NCBI GenBank assembly: GCA_030248295.1
Contig: JASANH010001093.1
Coordinates: forward strand, 124,001-188,000
DNA: 64,000 nucleotides
DNA from: Mesodorylaimus sp. YZB2_4
Lineage: Eukaryota > Nematoda > Enoplea > Dorylaimida > Dorylaimidae
Direction: 5' to 3'
The translations under genes were made by a program, and so were the position numbers. The notes beneath the pieces were generated by a model that worked only from the letters and a program-made list of their open reading frames with translations, did no database searches and had not been told where the DNA came from. Position 1 is the stretch's first letter. The number at the start of each line of letters is the position of its first letter. Positions 54,929-64,000 of this stretch are shown in pieces.

Positions 54929-57900
54929 TCAATCGCGATCATCAGAGCAGTGATTCGGCGTACGGTCCTGACGCTTTTGATGCTCACCCGACGAAGATCG
55001 ACCAGTTTGTTGATGAAACTGTTGAACCAGCTGACGAATGCGAGCTTGTACAGCCTGCAAAGGCAAACTGTCAATCCCCGTTACTTACCAGCCTACGCGG
55101 GGGACTCATTCCGTTTGCCCACCAGTCCTCCACTCCAACACACTGGGCCAGCATACTATACAGCTGCTGAGCCAGTGTCCTCGCTGGTGCGCAACGTACC
55201 CCGTCCCCCGTCCAGTACTTACATGCGAAGCATTGAAGTTGCCAATAATTTGAACCAACGTGTTTCCATCTTCCTCGTTAGCCGAGTCTTCGGGTATCTT
55301 CACTTGTGCGCCCGTCACACGTTGCAATTCGCGGACCTGCACGAAGGGAACTACGATCAAGAGGAGGTATCAAGCGTGCAACAATGCACAGCTTACATTC
55401 TGCCCGGCTTTGCCAATAATACGTCCAACCATCTTGGAAGGCACTTGAACTTCCGTGCACAAGCGTACTTCATCGAAGAAGTGATATCCCTGCTCGCACA
55501 CGCGTTGAAACACCCAGAACTGGGCCTAGAAAAGGAAGACACTAACGACAGGCCACAACGTATAATCCTATACGCCTTACCTTATATTGCTGTTGGTCAG
55601 TCCCCACGATGGTGACGCAGCGTTCAGTGTCCATATCCCGGCGAGATCCCGCCGGATGCGATTGGGGACTAGCCTCGCCCGATGCCACTTCGCCACCCTC
55701 GTTCTTGGACGATTCAATGCGAATAATGGCGCCCGTCGTGCGTATCACGTTGCGAATGTGCATACCCTTCGTCCCGATCAAGGCGCCCACGATGTTATTA
55801 GGCACCCAAATGTACACCGTCTCCAGCGAACCAGCTGGGTGCCCACCAACGCCTGCAGGCAATATGCCACCCGATCCGGGAGTTCCGCCGTGGATAGGAG
55901 TGGTCGATAGCGGAGATGGACGAGCTACACCCGGCAACGGAGCGGCGCCCGGTGGAAATCCAGGCTGAAGATTTGGTGAAAAGCCGTACGGATCGGCCAA
56001 CGGAGCGCCCAATGGCGGAGCCATCAAAGGATGCACACCACCGTAAATGCCCACCGGCTATAACGAACACACAACTGTCAATCCCAACAGTTCACAAGAC
56101 TGACCATCCCCCATGCTCAACTGATTCGCACTCATCCCAAGTCCCTAACGAACAATCAACAATAAACAGAGTGAAGGCGGACGGGCCCTTCCAGCTCCCA
56201 CTCTAGTTGATAAGGGCACCAGGCGGGAAAGAACGCAACTCGGACTAGAACTCACTACCAATTGCTTGGATTTATAGCGCCTGAGATCGTGTTGAGGTGC
56301 CTGCTGAAGGTAAAGGCAGGCCTACAGTTAGGTAGCTCAACCCATAGCTCACACACAATGGTATGTCCCACCTGCTCTATGCGGCACAGCCTCTGACATC
56401 ATTCAACGGTTGAGTATCATTGCTCTTCCTAGTGAAATACATATTTTTTCACAAAGACGGTGCCGTCTTACTCTTTCCGGTGCCGTCTGCCTTCCGTGTG
56501 AGTGGCCTGGTGATTAATCTCACTAGTGGCTGCTTCAAAATGTGTGGAACTCTTCCCATAAGGACACCTTCTTCCTTTCTTCTAACTCTACTGTTAAGTT
56601 ACTGTAGCTTTGTAATTACAATAAAGATAAACACACAAAACCTGAGTGCAGTAGCTCTTTTTTTGTGTCTCTTAACTCCTAGAACCACATATGGAATACA
56701 GTTGCTTTGCAAACTTTTAAACAGTCAGGTTACCAGTGTCGCCTACAACAGTATATAAAAACTGTTTTCCAACCCTAAGACAAGTCAAAATCAGCTATGA
56801 ACTTTATTGGGTCCTGGACTGGCCAGGCTGATGGCACGCTGCCCTATCCAACCCTTCTTCCCCAAGATCACTCACCGCATTGGCCATATCGCTTTCCCAA
56901 CACTGTCGCAACTTGTCCGAAATCTTCTGTTCGGCCGCAGAGATGCTCTCTAACGTTCCTCGAATCGTTATCGTCCGTTCCATGTTGAATGCCGTCAGTT
57001 CACTGATGCTGAGAAAGAACTAACCTTGGACCCCGATCGTCCCACTTAACACTCGCAAACCTACTTGGAGACGAAAATGGTGCAACCAGTTTCTTCCATA
57101 ATTTTCTTTATAGTCGACCCAGCTTTTCCAATCAGTCGCCCAACCAAATTGTTGTGAGCGCGTAATTTCAATTCCGGCTCGACAGTTTCCCTAGAAAATA
57201 TTTAACCTAAATTTCTGTCCATCTATCGAACTGCCCCCTCGTCTTACTCTTTGCCTTGACTCGGCTCCTTTTCCAATTCTCGTTGCACAACTTCCAAAAT
57301 CTTCAAGCAGGCCTTGGAACTGTTTTCCGGAGTTCCGTATATGTTGATCACTTTCTCCACATTTCCCGCCGTGTCTCGAATACCGCGATTAACATCCACA
57401 CTGAAATAATCCACAAGTAACATCAGTCGAATCGGGGCTAATTCGTGTTCAACACTTACACGCAACGAGCTTTGGAATCCTTCGTGATTTGGCGAATATT
57501 GGCACCACCTTGGCCGATAATTGCCCCCACCAAACGAGCATTCACCACCATTCGTAGTGGCATATCCGACGCACCCTTGGCCCTCGGGCCGAACCGATCA
57601 GCGCCCATTCCACCACTCGACGATCCACTACGGTTTCCTCGTCCACTCCCACCATTGCCACTGCCAGTACTGCGACGCATATTACGATTACGATCCACGT
57701 AGATTGACGCCTGTTTAAATACAATCCTTTGCTCTTTCTCAAACTATACTTTTTCTTGGCAATCGCTGCCTTTAAAAGTTACCTTGAAAGGACGCCCTCG
57801 ATATTCACGTTTGTTCAGATTTTCAGCCGCAGCTTCCGCTTCCTCAAATGTTTTGTACGTTATGATTAGAGTGGCAGAATCATTTGATTGACCTAAATTA

Positions 57901-59454
57901 TTCATCAAAATATGCACAATAAAAAGCTTAGACACGTTTTAAATAAAATTATGAACTAACCACGTTCGCAGTTAACGATTTCGCCAAACTCAGCAACCAT
58001 TGGATCAATTTCTTCCCAATCTACGTCCGTTGGCATCTGACGCAAGAACACTTTCGTAGAGCGACTGAAAATAGAAGCTTTTAAATTTCTATGAAACATA
58101 ATAGTTCTCCTTTGTAACCCGCCAAAACCTAATCTCTCAAAATTTTCAACCAAAACTTCCGATTTTGAGAAAAACCTTAAAAACTTACTCTTCATGCTCA
58201 TTTTTATCTTCATTACTTTCCGTGCTCATTATTTTTTCAAAAATTTTGTGGATTTTAAAAGATAATGAAATAAGATGGCTTAAAATATTGTTTGTAAACT
58301 AATGAACCAATCTATTGTCGAATCGATCCAAAGAAAAGCGCAACTAGAAATTATTTAAATAAATTGGATGGAGGTTGGGTGATGAAGAATAACAAACGGG
58401 AGCGATGCTCCGTTCTCCGGGATGGAACACACGCTGCGTACGCCTTCGTTGCTCGTAATGACAACTGGACGGATGAGTGCTCCCTGCTCAACTATACCGA
58501 CAGCTACGGAATGAAATCGATATGTCGTATACAATGCTCAGCCTGCAAAGGCAGGGTGAAAAGCGGCAAAACGAACCGTCTTCTACGAGGCAGGCAAACA
58601 AATTGGATTTGTGCCAGAATCGATCAACAATCCACCAAGACCGGTTCTCGCCCAACAAAGTCACGTGATGAGGAAAGGAGACAAGATGGGGTGAAGTTAG
58701 ACCAAGGCCGTAGATCCCCAGTGCAAACAGGTCGACGGGCGGGTGAACTGAGCACAACTACACTACGAGTCTCCCTCTGGTAAGAAACAAAGGCAGAGGA
58801 GAACTAATGAGCAGCTGCCTACCAACAAGCTACGACGATCGGTCACACCATGGATACCAACCATTAGGGCCAGGTAACCATCCTCTCAAAATGCCAGTGC
58901 TTACGCCTTTCAGAAGCCCACCCGCCACCGGGGAATGGTCACTTCCTGCAAGACCTCACGTCGCACTACGAGGACGCAACTAAACATAGTCCGTAGCGGT
59001 AGCTACCTCTCCCAGGGTCGAGTCGCACCCACAAGGTTCTAGAAAATGACTAATTATACAGGCCAGGCCGTGTGCACGCGATACGAGCGTGCATCACAGA
59101 TGCGTACTTGCCCACACCCCTTTTCTGACCCACCTCGTTCTGCCTCCTCCCTCATTCCATAAAATACCACTCACTGATGACGCGGCATCGATGGCTCGAC
59201 TCGAATGGGGACACCAGAAAATCGATATCCTAAAACACAAATCAGTCCTCGTTGTTTCTTTTAAATTTTCAAATCTCACCGTTCAACACTTCGATGGCTC
59301 TATCGGCCGAATTCTGATCGGGACAATGAGCGAAAGCAATACCACCTTGACGAACTTGGACTGCAATTACGTCAATTTTAGTGCGACGAAATAATTCCCG
59401 TAAACTACCTTCAGTCATATAAAATGGCAGATTTCCCAAAAATAGAGTATGCAT
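54929..59454 (-). CDS. IGF2BP: IGF2BP / IMP RNA-binding protein
   Basis: IGF2BP proteins bind mRNAs (including m6A sites) and control their stability, localisation and translation. Recognised exons: 59454-59280, 59229-59175, 58064-57961, 57892-57783, 57710-57460, 57400-57248, 57190-57065, 57008-56876, 56057-55581, 55525-55397, 55336-55223 and 55054-54929. RRM1 starts [21 protein letters not shown]2 starts [19 protein letters not shown]. An RG/Ser-rich linker precedes KH1-KH4, whose GXXG loops are in [36 protein letters not shown] and [12 protein letters not shown] small Gly/Pro-rich linker exon near 56147-56108 probably lies between KH2 and KH3, but its phase does not resolve. An internal intron (59174-58065) holds foreign-looking sequence and a possible alternative first exon. 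Confidence 0.95.
58189..58229 (-). CDS. Possible alternative first exon of IGF2BP
   Basis: ATG at 58229 opens [13 protein letters not shown], then GA/GTAAGT. The exon ends in phase 2, the same phase as the RRM1-ending exon at 59175, so it would splice correctly into the RRM2 exon at 58064. This would give an isoform without RRM1. There is no transcript evidence; it is inferred from phase and the strong donor. Confidence 0.45.
58364..59040. other. GC-richer insert of unknown class in IGF2BP intron
   Basis: The base composition differs from the A/T-rich intron on either side. There are open frames but no recognised protein. The right edge carries an imperfect inverted repeat, GTGTGCACGC with GCGTGCATCAC, around 59070-59097. 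It may be a decayed mobile element; no target duplication was found. Confidence 0.35.
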
Positions 59455-59938
59455 TTTGCAAAAAAGTGCACAATTCTTTCCTAAATTTAAAAACTAAAAC
59501 CCTTATAAATCGATCAAACAAGCATCGACTGAAAGATTTCTAAAATCAATCGAGGACTAGCTTTTCGACGCAACCGAACAGCTCGATCGGCGCCGGTCAG
59601 TCTGGGCCGATCAGAAATTTGCATGGAGCCGGGGTAAAACGGACTCTAGACACAATGCAGTTTGACAAATGTAGTTTATCAGATATCTCAATAAGACGGC
59701 AACAAAAAAAGACGAGCAGCCAACGAGTTAGCGTGAAATAATAGAAATGTGATATTCAATCGATTTTCTATCCGATCATGAGATATGAGGTTCACGTCGC
59801 AAGACCTTTGATATAAGCAGTGCAGACCTGCACATCACCAATTTATTGTGCGCTCTTACTGTAGTCGCTGTGGTCTCGACTATTCCTCCATACTCGGTCG
59901 AATCGGGACTGCGAAAGAAAGTGATCGAAGACACAGCG
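59455..59938. promoter_or_regulatory. Divergent IGF2BP/CCDC22 promoter region
   Basis: These 484 nt lie between the two divergent start codons, so both promoters should be here. A GC-rich patch at about 59568-59640 interrupts an A/T-rich background. No TATA box or motif is diagnostic. Confidence 0.5.
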
Positions 59939-62900
59939 ATGGAAGAAGTAGACGGTATCATTCTGAGAAGATTAGCAGAGATTGGCTGGTAAGCAGATAA
60001 GTATTCTAACTGTTCGGAATGTCTTCGCAGTTTGAGTGTGCCCTATCCTATTCCAACCCTTGATGCACGATGGCAAATCTGTTTGTCTAATTTCATTCAT
60101 AATGCTAGAGGAAATAACCGATTGTGGCTGTATGGTTACGCAACGAAGCTCAAAAATTCCATGACTAGAGATATTGAGGATGGTTGCGGCAGAAATCCCA
60201 GATCGCGTGTGGGCGTTGTGAATTCCACTCCCACTTCTACGCTTTCGTGTATGCTGTACCACATCATTAAGTTCAAGAACGCGCAGTGGAGGGTGAAAGG
60301 ACGCATTACTCACGGAATGATTTCACTGTACACCTAAAACCTGGACACATCCCCCATTGAGAGATTGACGTATTTTTTAATGCAATCACACGCAGCAAAA
60401 GCTTTTTCACAGCAGTTGCACCCAGAAGTTACGCTTTTTCCCTGTTTGAGAGCGGGTAGTACTCTTGCAGTGCCTTTAATGAAACCACAAAGGTCGAAAT
60501 CAGCGTTGGTGCATGGCATGCAAAATAATATCGAAGGGAATGAGCATGATATTGACTTGAGCACTCACACTCGCCGTCACTCGTCAAGTTCCGTCACCGT
60601 TCAGGCCTTCTGGTATCTAGGCTGTTTTCGTGATGCTTTCTCGCTACCACGTGCTCATTTCTCGCTAGCTCGCTTTTTCTTACTACCACGCTAGCCAGGT
60701 GCCTATGTCTCAATTTGTCATTTTATTTTTCTTATCTGGCTTCTACATTTGTTTTTCAGTGATTTGCCGGAAGAGACAAAATCAATCAAGGCCTTGTCGC
60801 CAGCGGAGTTTGTCGAAGCGATTGTTCGATGTCTGCAATTGATCACCCCTGACTTGTCCTTAGGTGCGTCCAAATTGCCAACCAATGTCGCCGCCCGATT
60901 TCGTTTCGCAACGTCGTTGGCTGATGCCCTCACGGTAAGATGTCTGTCGATCAGTCGAGGCCCAACCACGGAATATTGCCTCAGAATTTGACTTTTAGTA
61001 TGCGATAATCACTCGCACCTGATTTCGGTCAAATGTAGAACCTGCTTCAGGAAGACCCTCGAAAGAGCTGGCCAATATGACTTCCGCTTACTCTCTATGT
61101 CCCACCTGGAAAAGTCTTGTTTCTTTCAGGGTCTTGGATACAAAGGCACGATCGGCTATCAAATGATCCTGTACGGAAGCGAGACCGATGTCAGGCGTGT
61201 TCTCATGTTCCTCATTGAGAAATTGCCCAAGGAAGGAGTGGCTTCTGCTGCCGTCACAACTGCATCAATCAGTAAGTAGTGCTCGCCTTTAAACGACCCT
61301 TAAATAACCCATCGGCACCTTTGCAGCGGGACTCGACTTCGCTAAGCGCATAGCGGCTGAGCGACTACGGCAAGAACTTCGGACTCCATACGCGCCTTGG
61401 TTCAGCAAAACGTACGAATCTGAACTTAGAAACCTTTTCTGGCGCCAGCCATATTCCAACGGCGACTCGTCCTACCAAGCTGATACTTATTCGTTGGAAC
61501 GTGACTTATCGACGGTTCTTCAATCTTTTCAACACGTTCCCGGAAGTGTGCTTTCTTTAAATGCCGTGTTATTCTCTTCCCAAAAGGTAAAGATCTGGTT
61601 TTCTAAGTTGTTTTATACGCGACTAGAATACATTTAATTTTTTCAGAGTAATCATCTTTTTCCTGCAATCCACGAAGACATCAGTTTGGTTCAGCACGCT
61701 CAAAATATGTCGATTTCGGCGTCCAAAGTTGGTGGAACTGCTGCGAAGAAAATTAAGCCGCCATTATTACCGAAACCTGCGTCATTGACTAAATCATCAG
61801 TGGAACAGCAATCGGAGAAGAGAGGCGAGGAAGAAGTACGTCGAGTGTGTCGTGTTTTGATTTGTAATCACCCCTCGTTTCGATTCTAGGCTCGTAAATC
61901 CGCTGCGCAGGAAATGGAGAAACGAGTGGAATCGACGACGAACGAAGTGAACTCTATGGAACAAGAATATGAACATAAGATCGCTGATCTGGCGCGGTTG
62001 GAGGAAGTACTAGCCAAGGTAAGTCGGGCATTCTTAAGTCTAGTTCTGTACGAACGAGATCTTCAGATTGTGCCGTTTTTGATGACGCACCTGCTTGGTT
62101 ATTTTTGGTCACAGCCTTTTTCAGATACGAAATGCGATGCGGAAAGCGGAAGAAATGTTGCCTTCGAAACAGGCGGATATAAATCAACGTCGGATGATGG
62201 TCGATTTGGCCCCGAATGTCGATGAGCACATAAAACAGTTGCAGGTGCTGGTCTGACTATTGGTTGATCCTTGTTGATGACCGCCATTTAGGACTATCTT
62301 TCCAAAAGCGAGGCAAGGTTGGACAAATTAGCGGCGACACGAGACGAGTTGTGCGCGCCGTTGCACCAGGAAATAGCGGAGATAAGACGAACGTCTCAGA
62401 CCAAGGTACATGGGTGGTGAGTTGTTTGTCCTACTTGAACTACGATCTGTTCGTTGCAGCCGGAAGCAGAACGATTGAAGGATGAGATCAGTTCGATGGA
62501 AAGAAAGGCCGTTGAAACAGCGGAGGAGATGCAGGCTAAGAAAGGCCAGCTTCAAGCTTTGGTATGTACGCTTTTATGAATGTCTATCGGATCGGCTTAC
62601 AGTTGGATCGAGGGGGGTCTGGCCAACTCTTAGGGGCCCCGGGCAGCATAGGAGGCATTACTCAGGTGCACATACTACTCCTATGTATGTCCCTTTGGGA
62701 AGGGGTGATGGCATCTCTGCTGGAATTCTAGATTTGGATACTTCCCATCCAGACCCTGAATCAAGGCTGGATCGGTTGATGCTGGGCCGTGAAGGATCAG
62801 TCAGGCATGCTATTCGTGGAGAAATCTTCACTGCTTATTATTGGCTGGGCTGGGAGTTAAACCAGTTTCCAATTCTCCACTCACATTTCAAATTCGTGGA

Positions 62901-63210
62901 AAATAAACATGAGGATCGTAGAAATCATCGATTTTTAGGCATTTTTTGAAACAAAGCTGGGAAATCCCAATTTTTAAATGACTAAAGTCGTGGTAAATAT
63001 TAGATTACTGAGATTACGCATTTCGCTAACTTTTATGGGGATAATTGCTTTTGAATGAGTGTACTCAAACGAATTTCAGTTTTTTACTATTTGTGATTTT
63101 AGCAACGAGAGTTCGACAGGATGGAGAAAGACATCAACAGAGGTTACTACACGAAACGTATTCTGGAGATTGTGGCCAATGTCAACAAGCAGAAGCAGGA
63201 TATTGGCAGG
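59939..63210 (+). CDS. CCDC22: CCDC22, CCC/Commander complex subunit, first ten exons
   Basis: CCDC22 pairs with CCDC93 in the Commander complex that recycles endosomal membrane proteins, and also affects NF-kappaB through COMMD proteins. Exons: 59939-59988, 60760-60934, 61130-61271, 61327-61586, 61647-61835, 61890-62018, 62125-62244, 62292-62405, 62460-62561 and 63103-63210. All keep frame, giving about 463 codons. The N-terminal calponin-homology-like domain has MEEVDGIILRRLAEIG, FVEAIVRCLQLITPDL and ARFRFATSLADAL; a disordered linker and long coiled coils follow, with YYTKRILEIVANVNKQKQDI near the end. Human CCDC22 continues about 150 more residues. The matching exons are not seen before the window ends, so the gene is cut off. 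Introns 1 and 9 (771 and 541 nt) are long. Confidence 0.95.
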
Positions 63211-64000
63211 GTAAGCACGAGGACTGTTTCTGAAGGAGATAGTTTTTGGCCTGTGGTCCAACCAAGGGTCCTTCTTATGCGTCTGTGCCTGGATGTGCCT
63301 GCATAATCACTTGATCCTGCTCGGAAAAATCACATCTCTTATGACTTTGCTGGCTGCGATTGACCGACTTATGGCGCAAGAAAGGGAAAGCAGATCGGTG
63401 CAAGAGTAGCGCGACGTGAGTGGCATATTACCTGGTCATGCAGGAGGTGCGCGATGTGGACTGTCAAGGGATGCCTGCCAAGCCAGTGCATAACTGTCGA
63501 ACTTGACTGACATTCCCACCTTCACTGACAACACAGCATCGGCGAATGGGACAGTGCTAGGGGTCTGGGTGGTGTTGTGTGAACGTGCGACAGTTATTCC
63601 ACGCTCACAGGACAGCGGTTTCGGGCTGATCTTGGAAGCGAGCGGTCCGAGGTCTTCAATAGCCCAAAGCCTGGCAGAAAGGCTTATTCCTGCAGAGTAT
63701 CGATCACCAAGACCCCGATTCCTGCAAGAACCCCTCCGATGTGTCGCCTGCAACTGCTCTGTGCAATGATACTCTAGCCTGGCTGCTGGTCGAATGCACC
63801 CGGTCCTAAGATACCCACCCTGGCGAACAGTTCCGCTGTCGATGGCGCAGCAAAGACTTCTGTCAACACCAGAGGATCCTTTACGAGCACAGCAAGGCAC
63901 GACGATGTCTCAACAGTCCTAGGTCTTACCCGCAGACAAGCCAAGTATTCGTACCTTTTTCTGGAGTTAATTCTTGGACTCTTCCAGTGTGAACCAGAGG
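63211..64000 (+). other. CCDC22 intron 10, running off the window
   Basis: After the donor at 63211 no further CCDC22 coiled-coil exon is recognisable in 790 nt. The sequence becomes GC-richer after about 63340 and has open frames on both strands without known motifs. It could be an intron with inserted repeat sequence; I call no gene. Confidence 0.45.

Noticed and set aside
62482-62949. 155-codon plus-strand frame across CCDC22 exon 9 and its intron
   Set aside because: It starts in a different frame within the exon and reads through the donor into an intron; the CCDC22 exon explains the coding signal.
63436-63900. 154-codon minus-strand frame in the last CCDC22 intron
   Set aside because: Its residues look like out-of-frame GC-rich sequence; no known protein family and no matching context.

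Overview
The window is nuclear DNA of a multicellular animal. Genes are split by many short GT..AG introns, often 50 to 75 nt. The recognisable proteins include metazoan families: IGF2BP, TMEM198, a membrane progestin receptor, an SQSTM1-like scaffold and an SH3-tyrosine kinase. About 20 genes in 64 kb on both strands, with intergenic gaps often of 100 to 500 nt, point to a compact invertebrate genome. I cannot name the phylum. Exon ends below were set by hand from splice sites and reading phase. Where I give a total length, every exon junction keeps frame, except where I say otherwise.

Layout. 1-5.4 kb: first exon of ALG11 (-), MRE11 (-), CHMP3 (+). 5.4-8.9 kb: a long gene-free T/G-rich stretch leading into TMEM198 (+, 8.9-10.5). 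10.9-15.3 kb: an unrecognised coiled-coil gene (-) carrying a 610-bp hAT-type element in its first intron, then a PB1-ZZ protein like SQSTM1 but ending after the ZZ finger (-). 17.5-19.1 kb: an FHA-like/RING/B-box/coiled-coil protein (+). 20.0-22.8 kb: an SH3-tyrosine kinase without SH2 (-), then a broken inverted copy of its kinase tail (+). 23.2-24.4 kb: a PP1-type phosphatase (-). 25.3-25.9 kb: a small secreted acidic peptide precursor (-). 26.5-29.0 kb: FBXO31 (-). 30.2-38.7 kb: three tightly packed co-oriented genes, AKAP17A, TELO2 and NSUN6 (+). 38.9-40.7 kb: ORC2 (-). 42.7-45.8 kb: a PAQR receptor (+). 46.2-50.8 kb: a myotubularin of the MTMR6/7/8 type with a FYVE-like finger (-). 53.5-54.4 kb: NDUFA8 (+). 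54.9-59.5 kb: IGF2BP (-). 59.9-63.2 kb: the first ten exons of CCDC22 (+), which runs off the window.

Most genes are unrelated housekeeping neighbours: DNA repair and replication (MRE11, TELO2, ORC2), membrane traffic and phosphoinositides (CHMP3, MTMR, CCDC22), RNA (NSUN6, AKAP17A, IGF2BP) and mitochondrial complex I (NDUFA8). I see no evidence of a pathway cluster. Introns and gaps hold several small repeats: two non-autonomous hAT-like elements with 8-bp target duplications, a palindromic repeat family in at least four places, a tandem duplication, a long perfect hairpin and a tRNA-like promoter fragment.

Most unusual items: the FHA-RING-B-box fusion, the SH2-less kinase with its decayed mirror copy, the shortened SQSTM1-like protein, the spliced secreted peptide precursor and the operon-like AKAP17A-TELO2-NSUN6 trio.
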